Shown here: positions 25,733-35,820 of the stretch, one piece after another
Position numbering within the stretch: position 1 is the stretch's first letter
Layout: each line of letters begins with the position of its first letter
Assembly (NCBI RefSeq): GCF_031432975.1
Contig: NZ_CP133838.1
Span: 1,302,001 to 1,366,000, forward strand
Source of the DNA: Buttiauxella selenatireducens
Lineage (GTDB): Bacteria; Pseudomonadota; Gammaproteobacteria; Enterobacterales; Enterobacteriaceae
Length of the DNA stretch: 64,000 nucleotides
Reading direction: 5' to 3'
Made by a program: the position numbers and the translations under genes
Notes under the pieces: generated by a model
Seen by the model: the letters and a program-made list of their open reading frames with translations, nothing else
What the model was told of the DNA's origin: nothing
The model's database searches: none

Positions 25733-26632
25733 ATGTCTAATGTTCAATCTGGCATTCTGCCGGAACATTGCCGCGCCGCCGTTTGGCTGGAAGCGAGTTT
25801 TCAGGGCGATTTTGATGCACTTCGCCAGGGCTGCAAAACCTTTAATCAGTCACTTACAACGTTTCAGGAAAAATTCCCTGACGCGCATTTAGGCGCAGTA
25901 GTGGCGTTTGGCCATGACCTGTGGCGGGATTTAAGCGGTGGTGTTGGTGCTACTGAGCTGAAAAACTTCACCCCATTAGGCAAAGGCCTGGCACCTGCCA
26001 CTCAGCATGATGTGATGATCCACATTCTGTCCCTGCGTCATGATGTGAATTTCTCTGTGGCGCAAGCTGCACTCGCCGCATTCGGCGATACCCTGAAAAT
26101 TGAAGAAGAAATCCACGGTTTCCGTTGGGTTGAAGAACGTGACCTGAGCGGTTTTGTTGATGGTACTGAAAACCCGCAGGGCGAAGCAACGCGTCGTGAA
26201 GTTGCCGTGATCAACGAAGGCGTCGATGCCGGTGGCAGCTACGTTTTCGTGCAGCGTTGGGAACACAACCTGAAGCAGCTTAACCGCATGAGCGTGAGCG
26301 ATCAGGAAATGATCATTGGCCGCACCAAAGAAGCCAATGAAGAAATTGATGGCGACGAACGTCCGGAAACGTCGCACCTGAGCCGTGTTGATCTCAAAGA
26401 GAACGGTAAAGGCTTGAAGATTGTGCGTCAGAGCCTGCCGTATGGCACCGCAAGTGGTACGCATGGCCTCTATTTCATTGCCTACTGCTCCCGTTTGTAC
26501 AACATCGAACAGCAGTTGCTGAGTATGTTTGGCGAAACCGACGGTAAGCGTGATGGCATGTTGCGTTTTACTAAGCCGGTTACAGGCGGCTACTATTTTG
26601 CACCTTCCTTAGATAAATTGTTGGCCTTGTAA
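25733..26632 (+). CDS. yfeX: DyP-type haem peroxidase YfeX
   Basis: 299 residues, the E. coli length. DyP signatures are present: GFVDGTENP (distal catalytic Asp), the proximal haem His in [11 protein letters not shown], and the Arg-containing C-terminal stretch [25 protein letters not shown]. Cytoplasmic, no signal peptide. Proposed activities in E. coli are peroxidation of porphyrinogens or haem-related chemistry. A strong AGGAGG site precedes the ATG. Confidence 0.94.
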   Translation: MSNVQSGILPEHCRAAVWLEASFQGDFDALRQGCKTFNQSLTTFQEKFPDAHLGAVVAFGHDLWRDLSGGVGATELKNFTPLGKGLAPATQHDVMIHILSLRHDVNFSVAQAALAAFGDTLKIEEEIHGFRWVEERDLSGFVDGTENPQGEATRREVAVINEGVDAGGSYVFVQRWEHNLKQLNRMSVSDQEMIIGRTKEANEEIDGDERPETSHLSRVDLKENGKGLKIVRQSLPYGTASGTHGLYFIAYCSRLYNIEQQLLSMFGETDGKRDGMLRFTKPVTGGYYFAPSLDKLLAL

Positions 26633-26639
26633 GGGCTAC

Positions 26640-26760
26640 CTTACTCGCCTTTCTGGCACCGGGCAGTGCTCAAAATCCTCACGTACTTTTGTACGTTCCG
26701 TTTTTTGCGCGCTGGCCGTCACCAGACTGGCTTCGCCGCTAACGCCCTCCCTGCAAATAC
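26640..26760. repeat. Intergenic palindromic segment after yfeX
   Basis: After the yfeX stop come ACGTAC-TTTT-GTACGT (26688-26703) and several GC-rich partial palindromes (GCGCGCTGGCC; GGCTTCGCCG). The layout resembles dispersed intergenic sequence units of enterobacteria. No open frame is credible. Beyond it (26760-26871) lies the cysP promoter region, where CysB would be expected to act. Confidence 0.4.
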
Positions 26761-26871
26761 TTATACTTCTTTCTTATTGCAAATCACCAAACGATATATA
26801 AAACCGTTACAACTTTACTGCCTGTTATAAATACACTGGTGCCCTAAAGATCACATTTATAAGGGTGCCCA

Positions 26872-27888
26872 ATGGCCAATACGTCAGTGAAAAAAGTATG
26901 GAGTGCGCTTGTTGTTTCTGCGTTATTGGCAGGTTCGGCTCATGCTACAGAACTGCTGAACAGCTCTTATGATGTGTCTCGTGAGCTGTTTGCCGCATTG
27001 AACCCTGCTTTTCAAAAGCAATGGGATCAGGAAAATAGCGGTGACAAGCTGGAGATTAAACAATCTCATGCCGGGTCATCAAAACAAGCATTGGCTATTT
27101 TGCAGGGTTTAAAAGCAGACGTTGTAACTTATAACCAGGTTTCAGATGTGCAGATCCTGCATGACAAAGGCAACCTGATCCCAGGCGACTGGCAGACCCG
27201 TTTGCCAAATAACAGTTCACCGTTCTATTCCACCATGGCTTTCCTGGTGCGCAAAGGTAACCCGAAAAATATCCACGACTGGAGTGACTTAGTTCGCCCG
27301 GATGTGAAGCTCATTTTCCCAAATCCAAAAACTTCAGGTAACGCACGTTACACCTATTTGGGTGCATGGGGTGCAGCAAACAAAGCTGACGGTGGCGATA
27401 AAGCTAAAACCGAACAGTTTATGACGCAGTTCCTGAAAAACGTCGAAGTCTTCGATACCGGTGGCCGTGGTGCAACCACGACATTTGTAGAACGCAACTT
27501 GGGCGACGTACTGATTAGCTTTGAATCTGAAGTGAACAACATTCGTAAGCAATACGAAAAAGACGGCTACGAAGTGATTGTTCCGAAGGTCAATATTCTG
27601 GCTGAGTTCCCGGTGGCGTGGGTGGATAAGAACGTCAAAGCCAACGGCACAGAGAAAGCGGCAAAAGAGTATCTCAATTTCCTGTATAGCCCAGCGGCAC
27701 AGACCATCATCACTGACTATTACTACCGCGTGAACAACCCGCAAGTGATGGAAAAGCTGAAAGATAAATTCCCGCAGACCGAATTGTTCCGCGTGGAAGA
27801 TGAGTTTGGTGGCTGGCCTGAAGTGATGAAGACCCATTTTGCGAGCGGTGGTGAGTTCGACAAGCTGGTTGCGGCGGGGCATAAGTAA
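26872..27888 (+). CDS. cysP: Thiosulfate/sulfate-binding protein CysP
   Basis: 338 residues. A signal peptide ([17 protein letters not shown], cleaved before TELLNSSYD) precedes a type-2 periplasmic binding protein: [33 protein letters not shown] (oxyanion-binding Ser/Gly), [20 protein letters not shown] and [17 protein letters not shown]. It delivers sulfate or thiosulfate to the CysUWA ABC transporter. First gene of cysPUWAM, under CysB control in relatives; its stop abuts the cysU ATG. Confidence 0.96.
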   Translation: MANTSVKKVWSALVVSALLAGSAHATELLNSSYDVSRELFAALNPAFQKQWDQENSGDKLEIKQSHAGSSKQALAILQGLKADVVTYNQVSDVQILHDKGNLIPGDWQTRLPNNSSPFYSTMAFLVRKGNPKNIHDWSDLVRPDVKLIFPNPKTSGNARYTYLGAWGAANKADGGDKAKTEQFMTQFLKNVEVFDTGGRGATTTFVERNLGDVLISFESEVNNIRKQYEKDGYEVIVPKVNILAEFPVAWVDKNVKANGTEKAAKEYLNFLYSPAAQTIITDYYYRVNNPQVMEKLKDKFPQTELFRVEDEFGGWPEVMKTHFASGGEFDKLVAAGHK

Positions 27889-28722
27889 ATGTTAGCGGTT
27901 TCCTCCAAACGGGTGTTGCCAGGCTTCACGTTAAGCCTTGGCACCAGTTTGCTGTTTGTTTGCCTGATTTTGCTGCTGCCTCTGAGCGCGTTAGTGATGC
28001 AACTTTCCGAAATGACGCTGGCTCAGTATTGGGAAGTGATCACCAATCCGCAGGTTGTCGCAGCGTATAAAGTGACGCTGTTGTCTGCAGGGGTAGCATC
28101 TGTCTTCAACGGTTTCTTTGGCATGTTGATGGCATGGATCCTGACCCGTTACCAGTTCCCTGGGCGCAGCCTGCTTGATGCATTAATGGATTTGCCGTTT
28201 GCGTTACCCACGGCGGTGGCTGGTTTAACGCTCGCAGGGCTTTTTTCAGTAAACGGTTGGTACGGCGAGTGGCTTGCACAGTTTGGTATCAAGGTGACTT
28301 ACACCTGGTTGGGGATCGCCGTTGCGATGGCATTCACCAGCATCCCGTTTGTGGTGCGAACCATTCAGCCAGTGCTGGAAGAGTTAGGGCCGGAATATGA
28401 AGAAGCCGCTGAAACGTTGGGTGCGACGCGCTGGCAAAGTTTCCGTCGCGTGATTTTACCGGAGCTTTCTCCTGCGCTGATGGCGGGTGTGGCGCTGTCG
28501 TTTACGCGTAGCCTGGGTGAATTCGGTGCGGTAATTTTTATCGCCGGTAACATCGCCTGGAAAACCGAAGTGACGTCGCTGATGATTTTCGTGCGTTTGC
28601 AGGAGTTTGATTATCCGGCAGCCAGCGCAATTGCCTCGGTTATTCTCGCGGCTTCACTGCTGCTGCTGTTCACCATTAACACGTTGCAAAGTCGCTTTGG
28701 TCGGCGCGTGGTAGGTCACTGA
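27889..28722 (+). CDS. cysU: Sulfate/thiosulfate ABC transporter permease CysU (CysT)
   Basis: 277 residues with about six membrane helices, starting MLAVSSKRVLPGFTLSLGTSLLFVCLILLL. The EAA loop that docks on the ATPase is EEAAETLGATRWQSFRRVILPELSP. It forms the inner-membrane channel with CysW. The ATG immediately follows the cysP stop, and the end overlaps cysW by one base. Confidence 0.96.
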   Translation: MLAVSSKRVLPGFTLSLGTSLLFVCLILLLPLSALVMQLSEMTLAQYWEVITNPQVVAAYKVTLLSAGVASVFNGFFGMLMAWILTRYQFPGRSLLDALMDLPFALPTAVAGLTLAGLFSVNGWYGEWLAQFGIKVTYTWLGIAVAMAFTSIPFVVRTIQPVLEELGPEYEEAAETLGATRWQSFRRVILPELSPALMAGVALSFTRSLGEFGAVIFIAGNIAWKTEVTSLMIFVRLQEFDYPAASAIASVILAASLLLLFTINTLQSRFGRRVVGH

Positions 28723-29597
28723 TGACAGACGTAACTGAATTGAAAAGCTATCGGCGCACCGGTTTTAACTGGGGTAAATGGATCCTCATTAGCCTCGGCG
28801 TGTTGATTTCGTTTTTGCTACTGGTGGTGCCGGTTGCCTCTATCTTTGTTCAGGCCTTCTCAAAAGGGTTGATGCCTGCGCTACAGAATATTGTCGACCC
28901 GGATATGCTGCACGCCATCTGGCTGACGGTGATGATTGCGCTGATTACCGTACCGGTGAACCTGGTATTCGGTATTTTGCTCGCCTGGCTGGTCACTCGC
29001 TTTGATTTCCCAGGCCGCCAACTGCTGTTGACGCTTCTGGATATTCCGTTTGCGGTTTCACCGGTCGTTGCGGGCCTAGTTTACCTGCTGTTCTACGGTT
29101 CAAATGGTCCGTTCGCAAGCTTCATGGATGCGCATAACATCCAGATTATGTTCGCCTGGCCGGGCATGGTACTGGTAACGATTTTTGTCACCTGCCCATT
29201 TGTGGTTCGTGAGCTGGTACCGGTGATGCTAAGTCAGGGTAGCCAGGAAGACGAAGCCGCGATTTTGCTGGGGGCTTCGGGCTGGCAGATGTTCAGACGT
29301 GTCACATTACCGAATATTCGCTGGGCCCTGCTTTACGGCGTGGTATTAACCAATGCCCGTGCTATCGGCGAGTTTGGTGCGGTGTCCGTGGTGTCCGGGT
29401 CTATTCGCGGTGAGACTTTCTCACTGCCGCTACAGATTGAATTGCTTCAGCAGGATTACAACACCGTCGGCTCCTTTACTGCCGCCGCGTTATTGACCCT
29501 GATGGCAATCGTTACGTTGTTCTTAAAGAGTGCGTTGCAGTGGCGCCTGAATAGTCAGGAAAAACGCCTGCAACAGGAGGGAAATCATGAGCATTGA
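28722..29597 (+). CDS. cysW: Sulfate/thiosulfate ABC transporter permease CysW
   Basis: 291 residues, about six membrane helices. The EAA loop reads [25 protein letters not shown]. It pairs with CysU. The last 11 bases overlap the cysA start, which has its Shine-Dalgarno (ACAGGAGGG) inside cysW. Confidence 0.96.
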   Translation: MTDVTELKSYRRTGFNWGKWILISLGVLISFLLLVVPVASIFVQAFSKGLMPALQNIVDPDMLHAIWLTVMIALITVPVNLVFGILLAWLVTRFDFPGRQLLLTLLDIPFAVSPVVAGLVYLLFYGSNGPFASFMDAHNIQIMFAWPGMVLVTIFVTCPFVVRELVPVMLSQGSQEDEAAILLGASGWQMFRRVTLPNIRWALLYGVVLTNARAIGEFGAVSVVSGSIRGETFSLPLQIELLQQDYNTVGSFTAAALLTLMAIVTLFLKSALQWRLNSQEKRLQQEGNHEH

Positions 29598-30672
29598 TAT
29601 TACCAATATTAAGAAATCTTTTGGTCGCACCCAGGTGCTGAACGATATCTCTCTGGATATCCCTTCTGGTCAAATGGTGGCGTTGTTGGGGCCATCCGGC
29701 TCCGGTAAAACCACGCTGCTGCGCATTATTGCCGGTCTTGAGCATCAGAACAGTGGGCGTATTAGCTTCCACGGCACCGACGTAAGCCGGATTCACGCCC
29801 GTGACCGCAAAGTAGGCTTTGTTTTCCAGCACTACGCGCTGTTCCGCCACATGACGGTATTCGACAACATCGCCTTTGGGCTGACCGTTTTGCCACGCCG
29901 CGAACGTCCTTCTGCCGCGGTTATCAAACAGAAAGTCACTCGTCTGCTGGAAATGGTGCAGTTAGCGCATCTGGCTGACCGTTTCCCGGCGCAGTTGTCA
30001 GGCGGGCAAAAGCAGCGCGTGGCGCTGGCGCGTGCATTGGCGGTTGAACCTCAAATCCTGTTGCTTGATGAGCCGTTCGGTGCCCTGGATGCGCAAGTCC
30101 GTAAAGAGCTGCGTCGCTGGCTGCGTCAGTTACACGAAGAGTTGAAATTCACCAGCGTGTTTGTGACTCACGATCAGGAAGAAGCGATGGAAGTCGCAGA
30201 TCGCGTGGTGGTCATGAGCCAGGGGAATATCGAACAGGTTGATACGCCTGAAGCCGTTTGGCGTGAACCTGCGACGCGTTTCGTGCTGGAATTCCTCGGC
30301 GAAGTTAACCGTATGAAAGGGACGATACGCGGTAGCCAGTTCCATGTTGGGGCGCACCGCTGGCCGCTTGGCTTCACGCCTGCTTATCAGGGCGCGGTAG
30401 ATTTATTCCTACGCCCGTGGGAAGTGGATGTCAGCCGCCGTACCAATCTGGATTCCCCGCTACCTGTGCAGGTGCTGGAAATCAGTCCGCGTGGTCATTA
30501 CATGCAATTGGTTGTTCAGCCGCTTGGTTGGTACGACGAACCGTTAACCGTTGTTCTGCGTGAAGATCATGTGCCTGTGCGCGGTGAACGTCTGTTTGTT
30601 GGCCTACAACATGCACGCCTGTATGACGGTAATAACCGTATTCAAGGTGTAGACCTCGCGCAGACTGCCTGA
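29587..30672 (+). CDS. cysA: Sulfate/thiosulfate ABC transporter ATPase CysA
   Basis: 361 residues. Walker [18 protein letters not shown]-loop VFQHYALF, signature [15 protein letters not shown], Walker [13 protein letters not shown] and the switch His in FVTHDQEEA are all present. A C-terminal TOBE-like regulatory region follows (about 240-361). It energises uptake through CysU and CysW on the cytoplasmic face. Followed by a hairpin before cysM. Confidence 0.96.
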   Translation: MSIDITNIKKSFGRTQVLNDISLDIPSGQMVALLGPSGSGKTTLLRIIAGLEHQNSGRISFHGTDVSRIHARDRKVGFVFQHYALFRHMTVFDNIAFGLTVLPRRERPSAAVIKQKVTRLLEMVQLAHLADRFPAQLSGGQKQRVALARALAVEPQILLLDEPFGALDAQVRKELRRWLRQLHEELKFTSVFVTHDQEEAMEVADRVVVMSQGNIEQVDTPEAVWREPATRFVLEFLGEVNRMKGTIRGSQFHVGAHRWPLGFTPAYQGAVDLFLRPWEVDVSRRTNLDSPLPVQVLEISPRGHYMQLVVQPLGWYDEPLTVVLREDHVPVRGERLFVGLQHARLYDGNNRIQGVDLAQTA

Positions 30673-30697
30673 TAACTTTACCCAACAACACGACACG

Positions 30698-30725
30698 CAA
30701 AGGCGGCCCACGTGGCCGCTTTTCT
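30698..30725 (+). terminator. Hairpin between cysA and cysM
   Basis: GCGGCC (30703-30708) pairs with GGCCGC (30714-30719), followed by TTTTCTT. It sits in the 70-bp gap before cysM and may attenuate read-through from the transporter genes. Confidence 0.65.
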
Positions 30726-30742
30726 TATATCTGGAAAGCTAA

Positions 30743-31654
30743 GTGAACACCTTAGAAAGCACGATTGGCAATACGCCTCTGGTTAAATTGCAGCGCACTG
30801 GGCTCGAAAATGGCAGTGAGATTTGGGTAAAGCTTGAAGGGAATAATCCCGCCGGCTCGGTAAAAGATCGCGCGGCACTTTCTATGATTGTGCGGGCAGA
30901 AGCGCGCGGTGAAATTTCACCCGGAGATACGCTTATCGAAGCGACGAGCGGGAATACTGGAATTGCGCTGGCGATGATTGCGGCGCTGAAAGGCTACCGC
31001 ATGAAGCTGTTGATGCCGGACAACATGAGCATGGAACGCAAAGCCGCGATGCAAGCTTATGGCGCTGAATTGATTCTGGTGACCAAAGAGCAGGGTATGG
31101 AAGGCGCGCGTGAAATGGCGTGTTTGATGGACGAGCGCGGTGAGGGCAAAGTTCTAGACCAGTTTAATAATCCTGATAATCCGTACGCGCACTACAGCAC
31201 CACCGGCCCGGAAATCTGGCAGCAGACGCAGGGGCGAGTCACGCACTTTGTTTCAAGCATGGGCACCACCGGAACGGTAACAGGTGTAAGCCAGTTTATG
31301 CGTGAACAAGAAAAACACGTCACAATTGTTGGGCTACAGCCCGAAGACGGCAGCAGTATTCCAGGTATTCGTCGCTGGCCTGAAGAGTGGTTGCCGAAGA
31401 TTTTCAATCCGAATCTGGTTGATGAAGTGATGGATATGTCGCAGGTCGAAGCCGAGAGAGCCATGCGTCGTCTGGCGCGTGAAGAGGGTATTTTCTGCGG
31501 CGTGAGTTCAGGTGGTGCGGTGGCTGGTGCATTACGCGTCGCTCAGGCAAATCCGGGTTCGGTGGTGGTTGCCATTATCTGTGACCGTGGCGATCGTTAT
31601 TTATCGACCGGTGTCTTTGGCGAGGAAAGTTATTCGCAAGGCTCAGGTATTTAA
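30743..31654 (+). CDS. cysM: Cysteine synthase B (O-acetylserine sulfhydrylase B)
   Basis: 303 residues, the E. coli length, with a GTG start at 30743 and GGAAAGC upstream. The PLP lysine is in NPAGSVKDRAALSM; the substrate loop ATSGNTGIALAM and the phosphate-binding SSMGTTGTVTGV are intact, as is the CysM-type IPGIRRWPEE. It makes cysteine, or S-sulfocysteine from thiosulfate, which suits its place behind the thiosulfate transporter genes. Confidence 0.96.
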   Translation: MNTLESTIGNTPLVKLQRTGLENGSEIWVKLEGNNPAGSVKDRAALSMIVRAEARGEISPGDTLIEATSGNTGIALAMIAALKGYRMKLLMPDNMSMERKAAMQAYGAELILVTKEQGMEGAREMACLMDERGEGKVLDQFNNPDNPYAHYSTTGPEIWQQTQGRVTHFVSSMGTTGTVTGVSQFMREQEKHVTIVGLQPEDGSSIPGIRRWPEEWLPKIFNPNLVDEVMDMSQVEAERAMRRLAREEGIFCGVSSGGAVAGALRVAQANPGSVVVAIICDRGDRYLSTGVFGEESYSQGSGI

Positions 31655-31680
31655 GGTATTTAAGGCTTCAGGAACAAACA

Positions 31681-31710
31681 AAAACGGCACCACAAGGGTG
31701 CCGTTTTTTA
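31681..31710. terminator. Bidirectional terminator between cysM and crr
   Basis: CGGCACC (31685-31691) pairs with GGTGCCG (31697-31703), flanked by A4 on the left and T6 on the right. It serves cysM on the plus strand and crr on the minus strand. Confidence 0.85.
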
Positions 31711-31723
31711 TTATGCGGATATC

Positions 31724-32233
31724 TTACTTCTTGATGCGGATTACCGGGGTTTCGCCCACTGTCACGCTACCAGTCAGTTTGATCAGCTCTTTGATTTCGT
31801 CCATGTTGGAGATAACAACCGGAGTCAGGGTAGACTTCGCTTTCTCTTCCAGCAGGGCCAAATCGAACTCGATAACGACGTCGCCTTTCTTAACACGTTG
31901 GCCTTCTTCAGCGATACGCTTGAAGCCTTCGCCTTTCAGTTCAACAGTGTCGATACCGAAGTGAACGAACAGCTCAATGCCGCTATCAGATTCGATAGAG
32001 AAAGCATGGTTAGTTTCGAAGATTTTACCAATGGTGCCGTCAACCGGAGCAACCATTTTGTTGCCAGTCGGTTTAATTGCAATGCCATCACCAACGATCT
32101 TCTCGGCGAACACCACATCTGGAACATCTTCAATATTGACGATTTCGCCAGAAAGTGGGGCAACAATCTCAATGGTTCCGGTGTCTTTTTTATCATCAGA
32201 AACCAGAGATTTCAGTTTATCAAACAAACCCAT
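31724..32233 (-). CDS. crr: PTS glucose-specific enzyme IIA (Crr)
   Basis: 169 residues, as in E. coli. The two active-site histidines lie in [17 protein letters not shown] and [13 protein letters not shown]; the latter contains the phosphorylated His. The N-terminal membrane-binding helix [13 protein letters not shown] is present. It relays phosphate from HPr to IICB-Glc and, unphosphorylated, mediates inducer exclusion and adenylate cyclase control. Third gene of ptsHI-crr, 40 bp behind ptsI. Confidence 0.97.
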   Translation of the reverse strand: MGLFDKLKSLVSDDKKDTGTIEIVAPLSGEIVNIEDVPDVVFAEKIVGDGIAIKPTGNKMVAPVDGTIGKIFETNHAFSIESDSGIELFVHFGIDTVELKGEGFKRIAEEGQRVKKGDVVIEFDLALLEEKAKSTLTPVVISNMDEIKELIKLTGSVTVGETPVIRIKK

Positions 32234-32273
32234 GATCTTCTCCTAAGCAGTAAATTGGGCCGCATCCGGTGGA

Positions 32274-34000
32274 TTAGCAGATTGTTTTTTCTTCAATGAA
32301 CTTGTTAACCAGCGTCATTAACTCGTCCGTTGTCGGTTGAGCAAGAGCTTGCTCTGCTAACACCTTCGCATCTTCGAAGTTCGTGTTACGAATAATCTTC
32401 TTAATGCGCGGGATAGAAATGGCACTCATACTAAATTCGTCCAGACCCATACCCAGCAACAGAAGTGTAGCACGTTCGTCGCCTGCAAGCTCACCACACA
32501 TACCGGTCCATTTACCTTCTGCATGAGAAGCATCAATAACTTGCTTAATCAGAGTCAGTACGGACGGTGACATTGGCTGGTAAAGATGTGAAATCATATC
32601 ATTACCACGGTCAACTGCCAGGGTGTACTGCGTCAGATCATTGGTACCGATACTGAAGAAGTCGACTTCTTTAGCCAGGTGGCGAGCAATCGTGGCCGCA
32701 GCCGGAGTCTCAACCATCACGCCCACTTCGATAGTTTCGTCAAACGCTTTGCCTTCTTCACGCAACTGCGCCTTCATGATTTCAATCTCAGCTTTCAGTG
32801 CACGCACTTCTTCAACAGAGATAATCATTGGGAACATGATACGTAATTTACCGAAAGCGGATGCACGCAGAATAGCGCGTACCTGAGCGTGCAAGATCTC
32901 TTTACGATCCATAGCGATACGAATTGCACGCCAGCCCAGGAACGGGTTCTCTTCTTTCGGGAAGTTCATGTACGGCAGCTCTTTGTCGCCACCGATATCC
33001 ATGGTACGTACGATAACGGCTTGCGAGCCACAGGCTTCAGCAACCGCTTTGTACGCCGCGAACTGCTCATCTTCAGTTGGCAGTGAATCACGATCCATGA
33101 ACAGGAATTCTGTACGGTACAGACCGACACCTTCTGCACCATTGCGCTCTGCACCGTCGATATCACGAACAGTACCGATGTTTGCGCAAACTTCTACCTG
33201 ATGACCATCGAGAGTGATTGCTGGCAGATCTTTCAGTTTTGCCAGTTCAGCTTTCTCAGAAGCAACCTGTTGCTGTACAGCGCGCAGGGCTTCGATCTCA
33301 TCGTTGGTTGGGTTAACGTAAACTTTATTGTTAACCGCATCGAGGATCAGATAATCGCCAGTATTCACCTGAGTGGTCACGCTACCGGTACCGACGATCG
33401 CTGGCAATTCAAGAGAACGCGCCATGATGGAGGTATGGGAAGTACGGCCACCGATATCGGTGATGAAACCCAGAACCTTTTGCAGGTTAAGCTGTGCGGT
33501 TTCTGACGGCGTCAAATCTTTAGCGACCAGGATAACTTCGTCCTGAATAGCGCTAAGGTCGATAATTGCCAGACCAAGAATATTGCGCAGCAGACGCTTA
33601 CCGATGTCACGTACGTCAGCCGCACGTTCTTTCAGATATTCATCGTCTAACTCTTCCAGCGCGATAGCCTGGCCTTCGATAATTTCGTGAGCTGCTGCGT
33701 CAGCAGTCACTAATTTATCAGTGATGAGGGCTATGATTTCCTGCTCAAGCTCTTCGTCTTCCAGCAACATGATGTGGCCTTCGAAGATAGCTTCCTTTTC
33801 TTCACCGAAGGTCTCGCCAGCTTTAATTTTGATCGCTTCTAACTGTGCTGACGCTTTAGCGCGCCCGCTTAAGAAACGTTCAACTTCCTGCGCAACTTTG
33901 TCGGCAGAAATTTTCTTCCGGTCGATGACAATTTCATCTTCCTTCAGCAAAAGTGCCTTGCCGAAAGCGATACCCGGGATGCTGCAATGCCTGAAATCAT
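32274..34000 (-). CDS. ptsI: PTS enzyme I (PtsI), apparent frameshift at codon 9
   Basis: From [14 protein letters not shown] onward the frame (about 558 residues, to base 33950) matches E. coli enzyme I: phosphorylated His in [18 protein letters not shown]-binding [15 protein letters not shown], and active Cys in [14 protein letters not shown]. The expected start ATG is at 33998-34000, giving MISGIAAS. The next bases, GCATCCCGGGTATC, have one C/G fewer than needed for S-P-G-I-A-F-G-K, so the ATG frame stops at a TGA about 18 codons in. In the correct frame only a TTG (33950) remains after an upstream TAG. Either a sequencing or assembly error in the CCCGGG run, or a true loss. Enzyme I passes phosphate from PEP to HPr. 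Confidence 0.92.
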
Positions 34001-34046
34001 AACCCTACCTTACTTGTGACTGATATTTACCAAGAACCCGGAGAAC

Positions 34047-34304
34047 TTATTCGAGTTCAGCCATCAGTTTTACCAGATGCTCAACTGCTTTTTGATCATC
34101 TTCGCCTTCAGCAGAGATGGTCACAACAGTACCTTGAGTCAGGCCCAGAGTTTGCAGTTTGAACAGGCTTTTTGCGCTAGCGCTTTTGCCGTTGGAGGTC
34201 ACAGTGATCTCAGAAGTGAAGCCTTTAGCTTCTTTAACAAACTGAGCAGCAGGGCGGGTATGCAGACCGTTTGGAGCGGTGATGGTAACTTCTTGCTGGA
34301 ACAT
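34047..34304 (-). CDS. ptsH: PTS phosphocarrier protein HPr
   Basis: 85 residues, as in E. coli. Active His15 lies in [13 protein letters not shown], and Ser46 in [15 protein letters not shown]. It accepts phosphate from enzyme I and donates it to the EIIA proteins. First gene of ptsHI-crr. Confidence 0.98.
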   Translation of the reverse strand: MFQQEVTITAPNGLHTRPAAQFVKEAKGFTSEITVTSNGKSASAKSLFKLQTLGLTQGTVVTISAEGEDDQKAVEHLVKLMAELE

Positions 34305-34647
34305 TGTATTTCCCCAACTTATAGGTTTAGTGTTGTGGAACTAAAGTCTAGCCTGGTGGCAAAACTTTAGCCTGTATAGTTAGCGGCGCGTTAATAGTAA
34401 CTCTACGCGACACAAGATGCTTTCGGGAACCACGAAATGTGCTTTGGCATCTGCCATGCGCTTCGCGGCTCGCTCGTCATTAACCATTATGCCGTGAAAT
34501 CTGATTTTGCACCAAATCGATAAATCGATTCAGCAGAGGTATCTCACATTCCGATTAATTTCGCGCATCAAAATAATTTGCTGGATAGATACCAGACCTG
34601 GCAGAGTGACGCAATGCCAGGTTAGCTAAAAGTTTGACGGATGCCAC
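34305..34647 (-). promoter_or_regulatory. ptsH upstream region
   Basis: This stretch of about 340 bp between the ptsH start and the cysK terminator holds no credible gene. It must carry the ptsHI-crr promoters. I could not single out a convincing CRP or Cra site by eye. Confidence 0.5.
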
Positions 34648-34675
34648 AAAAAAGCACCCATTTGGGTGCTTTTTT
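34648..34675. terminator. Terminator downstream of cysK
   Basis: AAAAAAGCACCC (34648-34659) pairs with GGGTGCTTTTTT (34664-34675) around ATTT. On the minus strand it ends cysK, 22 bases after the stop. Confidence 0.88.
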
Positions 34676-34697
34676 ACACAGATTTACCACCCTGGCA

Positions 34698-35669
34698 TCA
34701 CTGTTGCAGCTCTTTTTCAGTGAAAAGATCGGCAAAGAGGGCTGTACTCAGGTAACGCTCCCCGGAAGATGGCAGTATAACCACAATGTTTTTATTGGTA
34801 AATGCTTCATCTTCCTGAAGTTTTAACGCAGCAGCCACCGCAGCACCGGATGAAATTCCTGCAAGAATGCCTTCTTCTTCCATCAGACGACGTGCGGTAG
34901 AGATTGCTTCCTCGTTAGTGATAGCGATAACCCTGTCGATCAGTTTTAAATCGAGGTTGCCAGGAATGAAACCTGCACCGATGCCCTGAATTTTGTGCGG
35001 CCCTGGTTTGAGTTCTTCGCCTGCAATCGCCTGGGCAATAACCGGAGAGTCGGTTGGTTCCACCGCGACGCTGATAAGATCGGTTTTGCCTTTAGTGTTT
35101 TTGATATAACGGCTTACACCGGTCAGCGTACCGCCTGTGCCAACACCAGCAATGAATACGTCCACTTCTCCGTCGGTATCTTCCCAGATCTCTGGGCCTG
35201 TGGTTTTTTCGTGAATTTCTGGGTTTGCTGGGTTACTGAACTGCTGTAACAGAAGGAATTTTTCTGGGTTGCTGGCAACGATTTCTTCAGCTTTCTGAAT
35301 CGCACCTTTCATGCCTTTCGCGCCTTCAGTCAACACCAGGTTAGCACCCAGTGCTTTCAGGAGTTTACGGCGTTCGATACTCATGGTTTCAGGCATGGTC
35401 AGCGTCAGTTTGTAGCCACGTGCTGCGGCAACATAAGCCAGTGCGATACTCGTATTACCGCTGGTTGGCTCAACTAGCTCAACACCCGGCTTGAGCACAC
35501 CGCGTTTCTCGGCATCCCAAATCATATTGGCTCCGATACGGCATTTGACGCTAAAGCTCGGGTTGCGGGACTCTACCTTCGCCAGGATGCGTCCATTACC
35601 GATGCGGTTCAGACGAACCAGCGGCGTATGACCGATTGTCAGAGAGTTGTCTTCATAGATCTTGCTCAT
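34698..35669 (-). CDS. cysK: Cysteine synthase A (O-acetylserine sulfhydrylase A)
   Basis: 323 residues, the E. coli length, nearly identical throughout. The PLP lysine is K42 in [11 protein letters not shown], and the phosphate loop [12 protein letters not shown] is intact. The substrate-binding loop reads [12 protein letters not shown], where E. coli CysK and the CysM in this window have TSGNTGIAL, so Gly74 is replaced by Ser (codon at 35448-35450). It condenses O-acetylserine with sulfide in the cytoplasm and binds CysE and CdiA toxins in E. coli. Monocistronic, CysB-regulated in relatives. Confidence 0.96.
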   Translation of the reverse strand: MSKIYEDNSLTIGHTPLVRLNRIGNGRILAKVESRNPSFSVKCRIGANMIWDAEKRGVLKPGVELVEPTSGNTSIALAYVAAARGYKLTLTMPETMSIERRKLLKALGANLVLTEGAKGMKGAIQKAEEIVASNPEKFLLLQQFSNPANPEIHEKTTGPEIWEDTDGEVDVFIAGVGTGGTLTGVSRYIKNTKGKTDLISVAVEPTDSPVIAQAIAGEELKPGPHKIQGIGAGFIPGNLDLKLIDRVIAITNEEAISTARRLMEEEGILAGISSGAAVAAALKLQEDEAFTNKNIVVILPSSGERYLSTALFADLFTEKELQQ

Positions 35670-35793
35670 AGCCCGTCCTTAACTGTATGAAATTTGGGAA
35701 ACCTCATCAGCATACCTGCTTAGAAGTTATGCGGAAGTAAAGAAATCGCATATCTATATGTAGAAGGGAAATAAGCAGGAGCAGTAAGGAATA

Positions 35794-35815
35794 AGGAGCG
35801 GCATAAGCCGCTCCT
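35794..35815 (-). terminator. Hairpin downstream of cysZ
   Basis: AGGAGCGGC (35794-35802) pairs with GCCGCTCCT (35807-35815) around ATAA, just after the cysZ stop on the minus strand. The following T-run is weak (TTATTCCTT). Confidence 0.6.
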
Positions 35816-35820
35816 GTGGT

